Positions 1 to 8,597 of a stretch of DNA of 64,000 nt are shown here, piece by piece; position 1 is the first letter of the stretch; every line of letters begins with the position of its first letter. Origin of the DNA: Anaerostipes sp. (GTDB lineage: Bacteria; Bacillota; Clostridia; Lachnospirales; Lachnospiraceae). The notes under the pieces were generated by a model. That model was not told the origin of the DNA. It did not search any database and saw only the letters and a list, made by a program, of their open reading frames with translations. The stretch spans positions 1-64,000 of the forward strand of contig JAQWFL010000012.1 in NCBI GenBank assembly GCA_028704435.1, read 5' to 3'. The position numbers were made by a program, and so were the translations under genes.

Positions 1-138
1 CAATACCTGCACTTTTGAAATCGAAGCTGCAAGCTGCATAACCTGCTGAACATTGACAACTGAATAACTGCCAGATATTGAATTTTCAAGGTGCATAGCT
101 AAAATCTATGTGCGAAGTTTGAGTAATTTATACTATAG
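1..138. other. Non-coding stretch at the window edge
   Basis: No open reading frame of substance is seen here. The phrases around 50-66 and 80-98 (for example TTGAATTTTCAAGGTGC) remind me of spacer or tail sequence of clostridial rRNA operons, so this may be the distal end of an rRNA operon lying left of the window. That is recollection, not an alignment. Confidence 0.25.
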
Positions 139-168
139 AGGATGTCACTTTTTGGTGATATCCTTTTT
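139..168 (+). terminator. Rho-independent terminator
   Basis: A 10-bp stem (139-148 with 155-164, one G-T pair) is followed by a run of five T at 164-168. It ends whatever transcript enters from the left edge and insulates the glucosaminidase promoter downstream. Confidence 0.75.
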
Positions 169-219
169 GATTTAACAATAGGAATCTATTTATTTAAGAA
201 AAATTTCACAATCAATTAG

Positions 220-248
220 TTGAAAAATATGGTATCTAGGTGTATAGT
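220..248 (+). promoter_or_regulatory. SigA-type promoter of the glucosaminidase gene
   Basis: TTGAAA at 220-225 and TATAGT at 243-248 are separated by exactly 17 bp. A strong ribosome site AGGGGGA at 258-264 lies 8 nt before the ATG at 273. Confidence 0.65.
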
Positions 249-272
249 AATAGCATTAGGGGGAATTTTTAA

Positions 273-1532
273 ATGAAGAAAAATATGACAAGGATTTCCG
301 CAATTTTGATGGCCGGCATGTTAGCCTCTGGAGTTGCAGTTACACCAGTTTTTGCAGAAGAGAAGACAACAGCTGCAAGTACTCAGTCTGAATCCGTTGC
401 CACAACAGAAACAACAACAGAGAAGAAGACAGAGACAACAACAGAAAAACCAACTACTACAGAGAAGAAAAAAACAACGACGGAAAAGAAAAAAAACACG
501 GAGAAATCCAAAAAGAAAGACAAAAAGAAAGATGATAAAGAAGAAGCAAAGGATGATGGTCTTAAGGATATTAAAGCTCCAGAAGAGACAAAGCAATTTA
601 CAGTAGCTTCTACTACATCTATGATTCAAAAGATTACAAAACAGATTAAAAAGAAGCAAAGTTATTATGATTCTTATAGCAGTGACGTAGCAGTTATGGA
701 ATTCTACAAGAAATTAGCTGATCTTAAGAGTGAGCATGGTGTTACTATGGATATCTCTTTAACAGGAGTTAAGAAAGATAAGTGTGGTGTACATACATCT
801 GATACTGTGAATACATTATTGATGGATTTGGCAACAAAGATTAACAGTCAATATCTAAAGGACGTGTTAAAGGAGTATAACTTCCAGATTACTGGAGAAG
901 TCAATGTTTCTACAGCTATGACAGATGCTTCTCATTATTTGAATGTTAAGCCGTACATAGATAAGTTATTATCTAACAATACAAAACCTCTCGACCAGAA
1001 AAAAGCTGAGATGAAGAAGTTAAAAGCTGAGATTGATTCTTTGAAAAAAGACAGAGATGTTTTAAAGAAGAATAGAGATCGTATGTTTAACCCAATGAAC
1101 TTACTGCAAAAAAGCAATTTGAGTACACAGGAGATTCAGTATATGCTTCAAGGTAGTGCATTAGAATCTTTGGCAAGTTCATTTAAGAAGTGTGAAGATA
1201 CATATGGAGTGAATGCCGTATTTGTTGCAAGTATTGCAATTCACGAAAGTGCATGGGGAACCAGTCGAAGGGCAAAAGAAGACAACAACCTAACAGGTTA
1301 TGGAGTTACTTCTGACGCTGCTAAGGGTATTAATGCACAGACAAAGGAAGAAAATCTTCTTATGACAGCGAAACTGTTGAAGGAAAAGTATCTTGTAGAA
1401 GAGGGTGCTTATTACCATGGACCTAGTGTGAAGGGTGTAAACCAATGTTATTGTGTTGGAAATACATGGGCTGGTTATGTAACCAATTATGCATATCAAT
1501 TGATGGATCGACTACAGAGCAAAGAAAAGTAG
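273..1532 (+). CDS. Secreted glucosaminidase-domain cell-wall hydrolase
   Basis: A likely exported peptidoglycan hydrolase (419 aa). Residues 1-28 are a Sec signal peptide ending VFAEE. Residues about 33-100 form a low-complexity Thr/Glu/Lys linker that becomes almost pure Lys/Asp/Glu. The middle (about 110-290) is partly coiled-coil like, rich in Lys, Asp and Glu. The C-terminal 125 residues match the glucosaminidase (LytG/Atl type, PF01832) fold, with the catalytic glutamate probably E325 in AIHESAWGTS and the later NTWAGYV segment. No LysM, SH3 or choline repeats are seen, so wall binding may rest on the charged linker. It is a single-gene unit with its own promoter and terminator. Family call is firm; the exact bond cut is inferred. 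Confidence 0.85.
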   Translation: MKKNMTRISAILMAGMLASGVAVTPVFAEEKTTAASTQSESVATTETTTEKKTETTTEKPTTTEKKKTTTEKKKNTEKSKKKDKKKDDKEEAKDDGLKDIKAPEETKQFTVASTTSMIQKITKQIKKKQSYYDSYSSDVAVMEFYKKLADLKSEHGVTMDISLTGVKKDKCGVHTSDTVNTLLMDLATKINSQYLKDVLKEYNFQITGEVNVSTAMTDASHYLNVKPYIDKLLSNNTKPLDQKKAEMKKLKAEIDSLKKDRDVLKKNRDRMFNPMNLLQKSNLSTQEIQYMLQGSALESLASSFKKCEDTYGVNAVFVASIAIHESAWGTSRRAKEDNNLTGYGVTSDAAKGINAQTKEENLLMTAKLLKEKYLVEEGAYYHGPSVKGVNQCYCVGNTWAGYVTNYAYQLMDRLQSKEK

Positions 1533-1553
1533 ACGAATTATGATTATATTTGG

Positions 1554-1586
1554 AAAAGGACGATGATATCATCGCCCTTTTCTTTT
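1554..1586 (+). terminator. Terminator after the glucosaminidase gene
   Basis: AAAAGG-a-CGATGAT pairs with ATCATCG-c-CCTTTT (one mismatch) and is followed by a T-rich tail. The open frame of the next gene extends back through this hairpin, which argues against a start at 1550. Confidence 0.75.
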
Positions 1587-1615
1587 GCAATAAAAAGAAA
1601 GAGAGAATGGTTTCT

Positions 1616-3007
1616 ATGAGAAAGAAACAACATCCTAAAAAATTTCATTTATTTGAGGCCGTATTATCGGTTATATGCGTTGTTCTAATAACAGAAGCGG
1701 CAGCTCCAGTCGCAGCCATTGGAACATCGCAATTATTTTGGCAGATTTTTTTAATGATTGGTTTTTTAGTGCCATTTGGTTTAATAACATCTGAACTTGG
1801 AACCACATATCCAGGAGAAGGTGGAATCTATGATTGGGTAGTGAGAGCCTATGGACACAAGTGGGGTGCAAGAGTATCTTGGTGTTACTGGATTAATTTT
1901 CCTATTTGGATGGCATCTCTTGCAACTATGTTTCCAAAGATTATTACAATGGCAACAGGTGTTACTATTGATATCTTTGGTAGTATGGTAATTGAACTTG
2001 CTTTTGTCTGGATTGTTACAGTAATTGCATTTACTCCTGTATGTGATAATATTTTTTTATTGAAAATTACTGCTGTAGTTAAGGTTTCTTTAGCTTTGTT
2101 GATTGGAGGTCTTGGAATTTATGGAGCAATGAAGCATGGTATGGCTACAAGATATACCTTAAAGTCCCTCCTTCCGACATTTGATTTAAAAAGTTTATCA
2201 TTTATTTCAGTGATTATTTTTAATTATCTTGGATTTGAAGTTATCTGTACTATGATTGATGATATGCAGGAGCCAAACAAGCAGATTCCGAGGGCTATTA
2301 TTCTTGGGGGACTTGTTATTGCTGGGATATATATCTTTTCTGCCTTTGGAATTAGTGCAGCAATTCCAGTAGGAAAGATTAGTGCATCAAGTGGATTGAT
2401 AGATGCGGTGCAAATAATGACAGGACATAAAACTAGTATTTTAATACTAATTGTTTCAGCATTGTTTTTATTTACCTTGTTTGGAAATATGGTTTCGTGG
2501 TCCATGGGTGTAAATCGCATGGCAGCATATGCTGCAGATAGGAAAGATATGCCTGCGCTGTTTGCACAAAGAGGAAAATATAATATACCAACAGGGGCAG
2601 TAGGAATGAATGGAATTGTTGCTTCTTTCTTAATATTGATAGCACCTATGATTCCTAACAAAGATATGTTTTGGAGTTTTTTCTCCTTAAATTTGATTTT
2701 ATGTTTACTGTCATATCTTCCAGTGTTTCCAGCGTTCATAAAGCTTAGGAAAATAGATTCTAAGATAGAGAGACCTTTTAAGGTAAGGGGAAATGACTTT
2801 CTTCTGAAGGTAACAGCATATGTGCCAATGACATTACTTTGTATTGCATTATTTTTCTTAGCTGTTCCTACAGATTTGAAAAGGGAAACATTAATTTCAA
2901 CACTTCCTGTTACCAGTGGTGCAATTTTGGCTGTTATCCTTGGAGAAATTGTGATACTATATATGAAATCAAAGGAACAAAAAGAAGAAGTCAGACAGAA
3001 ATCTTGA
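1616..3007 (+). CDS. APC-superfamily amino-acid permease
   Basis: An integral membrane amino-acid transporter of about 463 aa with some 12 hydrophobic segments. The N-terminal part carries the APC-family pattern (small and hydrophobic residues with the GGIYDWVVRAYG segment after TM2) as in the GadC/YjeM-like glutamate:GABA antiporter branch. Substrate cannot be read from sequence. I chose ATG 1616 (MRKKQHPKK) because an upstream frame start at 1550 lies inside a terminator; ATG 1607 is also possible. GAGAG at 1601-1605 is a weak ribosome site. The stop is followed 17 nt later by the EamA gene, and the two probably share a transcript with the MATE gene, giving a three-transporter operon. Confidence 0.8.
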   Translation: MRKKQHPKKFHLFEAVLSVICVVLITEAAAPVAAIGTSQLFWQIFLMIGFLVPFGLITSELGTTYPGEGGIYDWVVRAYGHKWGARVSWCYWINFPIWMASLATMFPKIITMATGVTIDIFGSMVIELAFVWIVTVIAFTPVCDNIFLLKITAVVKVSLALLIGGLGIYGAMKHGMATRYTLKSLLPTFDLKSLSFISVIIFNYLGFEVICTMIDDMQEPNKQIPRAIILGGLVIAGIYIFSAFGISAAIPVGKISASSGLIDAVQIMTGHKTSILILIVSALFLFTLFGNMVSWSMGVNRMAAYAADRKDMPALFAQRGKYNIPTGAVGMNGIVASFLILIAPMIPNKDMFWSFFSLNLILCLLSYLPVFPAFIKLRKIDSKIERPFKVRGNDFLLKVTAYVPMTLLCIALFFLAVPTDLKRETLISTLPVTSGAILAVILGEIVILYMKSKEQKEEVRQKS

Positions 3008-3024
3008 GACATAAGGAGAAGGAA

Positions 3025-3927
3025 ATGAAGATAAAGAATATTATTTTACTGTTTATTACTGCAGCGGTGTGGGGGAACGCCTTTGTTGCACAAAGTGTGG
3101 GGATGGATTTAGTTGGTCCATTTACGTTTAATGGAATTCGGACACTGATTGGAGGAATTGTAATTCTTCCAGTCATTTTCGTTTTAAATAGAGGAAAGGA
3201 AAAGGACGTTTTAAAGAAACGTGATATGAAAATGTTGCTGAAAGGTGGAATTTTCTGTGGTTTCATTCTGGCAGCAGCCAGTAGTTTTCAGCAATTTGGA
3301 ATTATGGAGACAAGTGTTGGAAAAACTGGTTTTTTAACCGCACTTTATATTATATTTGTACCGATTTTAAGTATCTTTTTGAAAAAAAGATGTTCCATAT
3401 TTGTATGGATTGGTGTGTTGGTTGCCCTTGTGGGTGTTTATTTTTTATGTATGACAGAAGCTTTAAGTTTAGGGCATGGAGAAATTCTTGTGTTAATTGG
3501 GTCTGTATTATTTGCGATTCATATTTTGGTAATTGATTATTTTGCAGCAAGAGTTGATGGAGTGAAAATGGCGTGTATACAATTTTTTGTGGCAGGGCTT
3601 GTCTGTTGTAGTTTAATGGTTGTTTTTGAAAAACCATCGATCATGCAAATAATCACAGCATGGAAACCGATTTTATATGCAGGAGCTATGTCTTGTGGTA
3701 TTGGATATACCTTGCAAATTGTAGGACAGAAGGGAATAAATCCAACAGTTGCAGCTTTAATATTAAGTTTAGAATCAGTGGTAGCTGTTATTTCAGGATT
3801 CTTGATTTTGGGACAGAAACTTTCATATAGAGAAATATTTGGTTGTGTCTTAATGTTTGGAGCCATTGTGTTGGCACAGATTCCTGCACCAAAGAAAGAA
3901 AAGGAGAGACTATGGAAAAGAGCATGA
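3025..3927 (+). CDS. EamA/DMT-family exporter
   Basis: A 300-aa drug/metabolite-transporter protein with about ten membrane helices arranged as two EamA repeats (N half with AVWGNAFVAQSVGMDLVG, C half with LESVVAVISGFLILGQ). These two segments are the usual EamA hallmarks. The start at 3025 is set by GGAGAAGG a few bases upstream; the longer open frame reaching back to 2839 overlaps the permease and is not used. It ends inside the MATE start region (16-nt overlap), which implies translational coupling. Substrate unknown; members export amino acids, sugars or other metabolites. Confidence 0.82.
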   Translation: MKIKNIILLFITAAVWGNAFVAQSVGMDLVGPFTFNGIRTLIGGIVILPVIFVLNRGKEKDVLKKRDMKMLLKGGIFCGFILAAASSFQQFGIMETSVGKTGFLTALYIIFVPILSIFLKKRCSIFVWIGVLVALVGVYFLCMTEALSLGHGEILVLIGSVLFAIHILVIDYFAARVDGVKMACIQFFVAGLVCCSLMVVFEKPSIMQIITAWKPILYAGAMSCGIGYTLQIVGQKGINPTVAALILSLESVVAVISGFLILGQKLSYREIFGCVLMFGAIVLAQIPAPKKEKERLWKRA

Positions 3928-5258
3928 CATCAGGGAATCCACTTCTTCTGATTGTAAAATTTGCACTACCCCTTCTTATGGGAAATATTTTGCAGCAGAC
4001 ATATAATATTATTGATGCAGCCATTGTGGGGAGAACATTAGGAGCCGATGCACTTGCAAGCGTAGGAGCCTCAAGTAGCGTTCAATTTTTAGTATTGGGG
4101 TTCTGTATTGGAATCTGCTGTGGATTTGGAATTCCTATTGCAAAATGTTTTGGAGCAAAAGATTATAAAACAATGAGACAGTATATTTTTCATGCTGCAG
4201 TCTTAACAACGATTGCCGCAGTTTTACTGACAGTGGTTTGTGCTTTGTTATGTCCACAGATTTTGCATGTGTTGTCCACTCCTAAAAATATATTTGCAAA
4301 TGCCTATGCTTATTTATTGATTATTTTTTTAGGAATCCCTGCAACTCTTTTGTATAATTTATTATCCAGTATTCTTCGTTCTATTGGAGATAGTAAAACA
4401 CCATTTATATTTTTGGCGATTTCAACGGTACTAAATATATTTCTGGATTTATTTTGTATTATTGTTTTGGGTTTAGGTTGTGCAGGGGCAGCCATTGCAA
4501 CAATTACAGCACAGGCAGTTAGTGGAATTCTTTGTCTTTTATTTATTAAGAAGAGACATCAAATACTACATTTATCGAGAAATGACTATCAAAAAAATGG
4601 AAAGGTTATTGGAAATCTGTTATTAATGGGATTACCAATGGGACTGCAGTATTCCATTACAGCAATTGGAAGTATGGTAATGCAATCAGCTAACAATGGT
4701 CTTGGAAGCATATATGTGTCAGGATTTACTGCAGGTATGAGAATTAAGCAATTTTTCTTATGCCCTTTTGATGCACTTGCAACAGCGTCCTCTGTTTATT
4801 GTGGACAGAATCTTGGTGCGGGGGATATAACGAGAGTTAAAAGAGGACTGAAATCAGCCATGGGAATCAGTGTGGTTTATGGAATTGTGGCAGGAATGAT
4901 TTTGATTTTTGCAGGACGAACTTTGTCTATGTTGTTTGTTAGTAGTTCGGCGGTGGAAATACTAGATGCCTCAAGTAAATATTTGAGATATCTTGGATTC
5001 TTTTTCTGGATTTTGGGAATTCTTAACGTAACAAGAATGACAACTCAGGGACTTGGATATTCGGGTAGAGCAGTTGTCTCTGGTATTGCAGAAATGGTGG
5101 CAAGAACGGTTGTAAGTGTTGCGTTTGTGGGTACATATGGATTTACTGCGATTTGCTGTGCTGATCAGGCAGCGTGGATTTTAGCAACTTGTTACATACT
5201 GCCTACATGCATTTCTTGTGTGAATAAATTAGATAAAAAATATGGATTACAGAGTTGA
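3912..5258 (+). CDS. MATE-family multidrug/Na+ antiporter
   Basis: A 448-aa MATE efflux protein with about 12 transmembrane helices in two homologous halves. Family features visible are the opening PLLLIVKFALPLLMGNILQ, the QTYNIIDAAIVG segment, and DSKTPF in the loop before TM6. ATG 3912 has AAAGGAGAGAC directly upstream and lies within the end of the EamA gene. The stop codon TGA (5256-5258) is embedded in the -35 box TTGACA of the tRNA-Leu promoter. It likely exports cationic compounds using a Na+ or H+ gradient; the substrate is not predictable. Confidence 0.88.
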   Translation: MEKSMTSGNPLLLIVKFALPLLMGNILQQTYNIIDAAIVGRTLGADALASVGASSSVQFLVLGFCIGICCGFGIPIAKCFGAKDYKTMRQYIFHAAVLTTIAAVLLTVVCALLCPQILHVLSTPKNIFANAYAYLLIIFLGIPATLLYNLLSSILRSIGDSKTPFIFLAISTVLNIFLDLFCIIVLGLGCAGAAIATITAQAVSGILCLLFIKKRHQILHLSRNDYQKNGKVIGNLLLMGLPMGLQYSITAIGSMVMQSANNGLGSIYVSGFTAGMRIKQFFLCPFDALATASSVYCGQNLGAGDITRVKRGLKSAMGISVVYGIVAGMILIFAGRTLSMLFVSSSAVEILDASSKYLRYLGFFFWILGILNVTRMTTQGLGYSGRAVVSGIAEMVARTVVSVAFVGTYGFTAICCADQAAWILATCYILPTCISCVNKLDKKYGLQS

Positions 5259-5283
5259 CATTTTTGCTGATAAAGAGTACGAT
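5255..5283 (+). promoter_or_regulatory. tRNA-Leu promoter overlapping the MATE stop codon
   Basis: TTGACA at 5255-5260 and TACGAT at 5278-5283 with 17 bp between them. The expected start point near 5290 is just before the mature tRNA at 5296. Confidence 0.65.
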
Positions 5284-5295
5284 AATCAAGTACTT

Positions 5296-5380
5296 GCAGT
5301 TGTGGCGGAATTGGCATACGCGCTAGACTAAGGATCTAGTCCGGGATAACTGGGTAGGGGTTCAAGTCCCCTCAACTGCA
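5296..5380 (+). tRNA. tRNA-Leu (anticodon AAG)
   Basis: An 85-nt class II tRNA with a long variable arm. The acceptor stem GCAGTTG (5296-5302) pairs with CAACTGC (5373-5379), discriminator A at 5380. The anticodon stem CTAGA/TCTAG encloses loop CTAAGGA, giving anticodon AAG at 5330-5332. The T arm GGGG-TTCAAGT-CCCC is intact. The terminal CCA is not encoded. Confidence 0.95.
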
Positions 5381-5384
5381 TGAT

Positions 5385-5412
5385 AAAGCCCTCGAAAATC
5401 GAGGGCTTTTTT
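5385..5412 (+). terminator. Terminator of tRNA-Leu
   Basis: AAAGCCCTCGA pairs with TCGAGGGCTTT, followed by six T. A textbook intrinsic terminator 5 nt after the tRNA. Confidence 0.92.
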
Positions 5413-5448
5413 GCGTCATATGCAAAGCTCTCCAATGATGAGAATTTT

Positions 5449-5475
5449 ATAGTTATAGTCAATACCTATAACTAT
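5449..5475. promoter_or_regulatory. Perfect 10-bp inverted repeat, candidate operator for metQ
   Basis: ATAGTTATAG (5449-5458), 7-nt spacer, CTATAACTAT (5466-5475). Directly after it a second ATAG/CTAT palindrome (about 5478-5490) repeats the motif. The spacing and ATAG...CTAT form suit a LysR-type regulator of sulphur amino-acid uptake. No regulator gene adjoins it, so the binder is unknown. Confidence 0.5.
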
Positions 5476-5572
5476 TCATAGAATTTCTATAGTTTGCAAT
5501 CATGAAAGCAAGTGCTATGATATATCACATGAAAGACATAACAAAAAAAGAAATAGAAAAGGAGAGCGAATT

Positions 5573-6391
5573 ATGAAAAAGATATTAGTATTAGGATTAG
5601 CAGTTGTTTTATGCTTAGGAGCGTTTACAGGATGTGGATCAAAGAAGAGCAGTAAAGAGGATAAGACGATTACAGTGGGGGCAAGTCCATCACCTCATGC
5701 TGAAATTTTAAAAGTTGCAGCAAAGGAATTAAAGAAAGATGGTTATACATTGGAAGTGAAGGAATATTCAGATTATGTACAGCCAAATACAGCACTTGAT
5801 TCAGGAGATTTGGATGCAAACTATTTTCAACACAAACCATACTTAGATGATTTTAATAAAGAAAAAGGGACAAAACTTGTGTCTGCAGGAGTTATTCATT
5901 ATGAACCATTTGGCATTTTCCCTGGAACAACAAAGAAACTTTCAGATTTAAAAGATGGAGCAAGTGTAGCAGTACCAAATGATACAACAAATGAAGCAAG
6001 AGCACTTCTTTTATTAGAATCAAAAGGGTTGATTACACTAAAGAAAAACGCAGGGCTTACAGCAACAAAGAAAGATATTGTGAAGAATCCAAAGAACCTA
6101 GTTATTAAGGAAATTGAGGCAGCACAGATTCCTAGATCATTAAAAGATGTTAATATTGCAGTTGTCAATGGAAATTATGCATTAGAGGCTGGGTTAGAGG
6201 TAAATAAAGATGCTCTAGCGGTAGAAGATGCAAAATCAATTGGAGCAAAAACATATGGAAATGTTGTTGCAGTGCAAGAAGGAAAGACAAAGACTGCAAA
6301 GACAAAAGCACTTTTAAAAGCGTTAAAGAGTGCTGCAGTAAAAAAATATATTAAAGAAAAATATAATGGAGCAGTCGTTACGTTGTTCTAA
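5573..6391 (+). CDS. metQ: MetQ/NlpA-family methionine-binding lipoprotein
   Basis: Solute-binding lipoprotein (272 aa) of the NlpA/MetQ family, which delivers methionine (sometimes cystine or D-Met) to a MetNI ABC importer. The signal peptide ends in a lipobox with acylated Cys21 (FTGC-GSK). The mature protein has the MetQ signatures VGASPSPHAEIL, LDANYFQHKPYL and the GIFPG strand. ATG 5573 follows AAAGGAGAG. Its own metN and metI are not adjacent: a terminator follows, then a cystine-type symporter. It therefore works with a transporter encoded elsewhere, or with a different partner. A palindromic operator candidate lies about 100 bp upstream. Confidence 0.88.
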   Translation: MKKILVLGLAVVLCLGAFTGCGSKKSSKEDKTITVGASPSPHAEILKVAAKELKKDGYTLEVKEYSDYVQPNTALDSGDLDANYFQHKPYLDDFNKEKGTKLVSAGVIHYEPFGIFPGTTKKLSDLKDGASVAVPNDTTNEARALLLLESKGLITLKKNAGLTATKKDIVKNPKNLVIKEIEAAQIPRSLKDVNIAVVNGNYALEAGLEVNKDALAVEDAKSIGAKTYGNVVAVQEGKTKTAKTKALLKALKSAAVKKYIKEKYNGAVVTLF

Positions 6392-6404
6392 ATGAATTAG
6401 AAAA

Positions 6405-6457
6405 TTGTCACTACAGATTTCAAAATACTAGAAATCTGTAGTTGACAAAAATTTTTT
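6405..6457 (+). terminator. Terminator after metQ
   Basis: A 16-bp stem with one bulge (6405-6420 with 6432-6448) and an 11-nt loop, followed by T6 at 6452-6457. Confidence 0.82.
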
Positions 6458-6519
6458 CACAGTTTATCATACTAAACAGATATGAAATATATGAATAAAA
6501 CAAGAAGGAGACTTATATT

Positions 6520-7866
6520 ATGAATTTTAACTTAACTTATTTTGGTGCATTGGCACTGGTACTTGTATTTTATGGACTAATCTATTACTTGAAGCAAAAG
6601 AAAAATGTGGACTTTGGAGCACTTACAATTTTAGCTGTTGGATTTGGAATTGTTGTGGGATTGGTATTTAAAGGGGGAGCGCAGTATTATGCGGCATTTG
6701 GAAGTATTTACACAAATTTAATCAGTGCAGTGGTTGTTCCCCTACTAATTTTTAGTATTATTTCAAGTATTACCAATCTTGGAGAAGAAGTGAGATTAAA
6801 GAACATTGGATGGAAAGCAGTTGTATTTTTATTATTAAATACATTGACGGCGAGTATTTTAGCCATTGTAGCTGCTGTTGTCACAAATATAGGGAAAGGA
6901 TTTAACTATCAACTTGCCACTAATTATAAGGCACAGGAAGTTCCTACCTTTATAGATACCATTGTAGGTTTGGTTCCATCTAATCTGGCAAGTCATTGGG
7001 TAGAAGGGCAAGTAGTTCCTATTGTAATTTTTGCAATTATCATCGCAGTTGCTTACAACAAACTTGCGGCAGAAAAGACTGAGGGAATTGGAGAATTTAA
7101 GAAGATTATTGATGCAGGAAATAAGGTAATGGGACGCGTTGTTTCATTTATCATTGAATTAACACCATATGCAGTGCTTTCATTGATTGGAAGGGCTGTG
7201 AGCCAGAATAAATTAAGCGACTTGTTACCATTACTAAGTGTATTAGTATTAGTTTATATTTTATGTGCCATTCAATTATTTGGTGTGGACAGTTTGCTTT
7301 TGGCAGTGGTTGGAAAGTTGAATCCAATCCAGTTTTTAAAGGGATTCTTTCCAGCAGGTGTTGTGGCATTTACATCACAAAGCAGTATTGGAACCATTCC
7401 AGTTACTACAAAACAATTGACAAAAAAACTTGGGGTTAATGAAGATATTTCAGCATTTGTAGCAACTCTTGGGGCTAATCTTGGGATGCCGGCATGTGCA
7501 GGAATTTGGCCAATGGTAACCGCAGTATTTACCATTCATATTTTAGGAATTAACTATAGCTTTTCACAATATGTTTTATTAATTATCTTAGCCGTTGTGG
7601 TAGCCGTTGGAACTGTGGGAGTGCCAGGAACATCTACAATTACAACAACAGCAATCTTTGTTGCAGCGGGACTTCCAGTAGAAGCAATTGTACTATTAAG
7701 TCCAATTTCAAGTATTGTTGATATGGCAAGAACAGCAACTAATGTGGCAGGTGCGGCAACAGCTGCAGTTCTTCTTGCAAAGACAGAAGGACAATTAGAT
7801 TTAGAGGTTTACAATGAAGGAAAAGTAGAAACAAATACAGCAGGGCAGGCGGATAGTCTAGCATAG
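6520..7866 (+). CDS. tcyP: TcyP-like L-cystine / dicarboxylate-family symporter
   Basis: A 448-aa member of the DAACS (dicarboxylate/amino acid:cation symporter) family. The pattern best fits the L-cystine carrier TcyP: an N-terminal helix followed by a KQKKNVDFG loop, the hairpin motif SSIGTIPVTTKQL, then ANLGMPACAGIWPM and MARTATNVAG in the substrate and cation site region. About eight helices plus two re-entrant loops are expected. ATG 6520 has AAGAAGGAGAC upstream. It sits between MetQ and a gamma-glutamyl-cysteine gene set, which supports a sulphur amino-acid substrate. Glutamate/aspartate transport cannot be excluded without testing. Confidence 0.72.
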   Translation: MNFNLTYFGALALVLVFYGLIYYLKQKKNVDFGALTILAVGFGIVVGLVFKGGAQYYAAFGSIYTNLISAVVVPLLIFSIISSITNLGEEVRLKNIGWKAVVFLLLNTLTASILAIVAAVVTNIGKGFNYQLATNYKAQEVPTFIDTIVGLVPSNLASHWVEGQVVPIVIFAIIIAVAYNKLAAEKTEGIGEFKKIIDAGNKVMGRVVSFIIELTPYAVLSLIGRAVSQNKLSDLLPLLSVLVLVYILCAIQLFGVDSLLLAVVGKLNPIQFLKGFFPAGVVAFTSQSSIGTIPVTTKQLTKKLGVNEDISAFVATLGANLGMPACAGIWPMVTAVFTIHILGINYSFSQYVLLIILAVVVAVGTVGVPGTSTITTTAIFVAAGLPVEAIVLLSPISSIVDMARTATNVAGAATAAVLLAKTEGQLDLEVYNEGKVETNTAGQADSLA

Positions 7867-7895
7867 GTTGTTGCTCAAAGGAAAGAGGTGATTTC

Positions 7896-8597
7896 ATGGT
7901 TAATATATTATGCTTTGGTGATTCCAATACCTATGGTTATATTCCAGATGGAAGTGGACGATATAATGAAAATACAAGATGGACTGGAAGGTTAGGAAAG
8001 ATTCTTGGAGATGGGTTTAACATTTTAGAAGAAGGATTATGTGGAAGAACAACAGTATTTCAAGACGAACTAAGACCTGGAAGACGTGGCAGTGAATTTA
8101 TCAGCGTTGCTGTGGAATCCCATAATCCATTGAATTTACTTGTTTTAATGTTAGGAACAAATGATTGCAAGACTAGATATGGAGCGTCTGTTCAGACCAT
8201 AGGAAAAGGTCTGGAAGAGGTGATAAAGACAGCAAAATACTATGGAACAGATGGTATGAAGATACTCATTATATCACCAATTCATTTAGGAAAAGGAGTT
8301 GGTGAGGAAGGATTTGATCCAGAGTTTGATAAACATTCAGAAGAGACGGCAAAGAAATTATCAAAAGAATATGAAAAAATTGCAAGAAAATGTAAGTGTG
8401 ATTTTTTTGATGCGGCAGCCATAGCAAAACCAAGCGAGATAGATAGGGAACATTTGGATGCGCAAAATCATAAAATTCTTGCAGTGGCATTATCAAGAAA
8501 AATAAAACAATTACAGTATGACAGTAGGAAGGAGAAAACATGTGTGAGTTATTTGGATTTTCTTCCAGAAAAAGATGTGACATTGGGGATTATTTAA
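7896..8597 (+). CDS. SGNH/GDSL-family esterase
   Basis: A 233-aa cytoplasmic SGNH hydrolase of the arylesterase / lysophospholipase L1 type. Block I is FGDSNTYG (nucleophile Ser10), the Gly block is in the EEGLCG region, block III is LGTNDCK, and block V has the catalytic Asp-His pair near SEIDREHLD. The substrate is probably a small carboxyl ester. After the catalytic His, about 40 residues of tail run over the start of the next gene by 58 nt, which is unusual and may reflect loss of an earlier stop. ATG 7896 follows AAAGAGGTG. No signal peptide. Confidence 0.8.
   Translation: MVNILCFGDSNTYGYIPDGSGRYNENTRWTGRLGKILGDGFNILEEGLCGRTTVFQDELRPGRRGSEFISVAVESHNPLNLLVLMLGTNDCKTRYGASVQTIGKGLEEVIKTAKYYGTDGMKILIISPIHLGKGVGEEGFDPEFDKHSEETAKKLSKEYEKIARKCKCDFFDAAAIAKPSEIDREHLDAQNHKILAVALSRKIKQLQYDSRKEKTCVSYLDFLPEKDVTLGII

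Noticed and set aside
321-659. Cys/Phe/Leu-rich minus-strand frame
   Set aside because: It is the reverse of the Lys/Glu/Thr linker of the glucosaminidase, hence the odd composition; not a gene.
1550-1615. Permease start at the ATG 1550
   Set aside because: It lies across the terminator stem of the upstream gene (1554-1586) and adds 22 unlikely residues; ATG 1616 fits the family.
2224-3012. A 262-residue reading frame on the minus strand
   Set aside because: It is antisense to the permease gene, has no ribosome site or family match, and arises from its base composition.
5413-5572. SAM or T-box riboswitch before metQ
   Set aside because: Looked for a conserved leader fold with a terminator near the ATG; only palindromes are present and no terminator stands next to the start.
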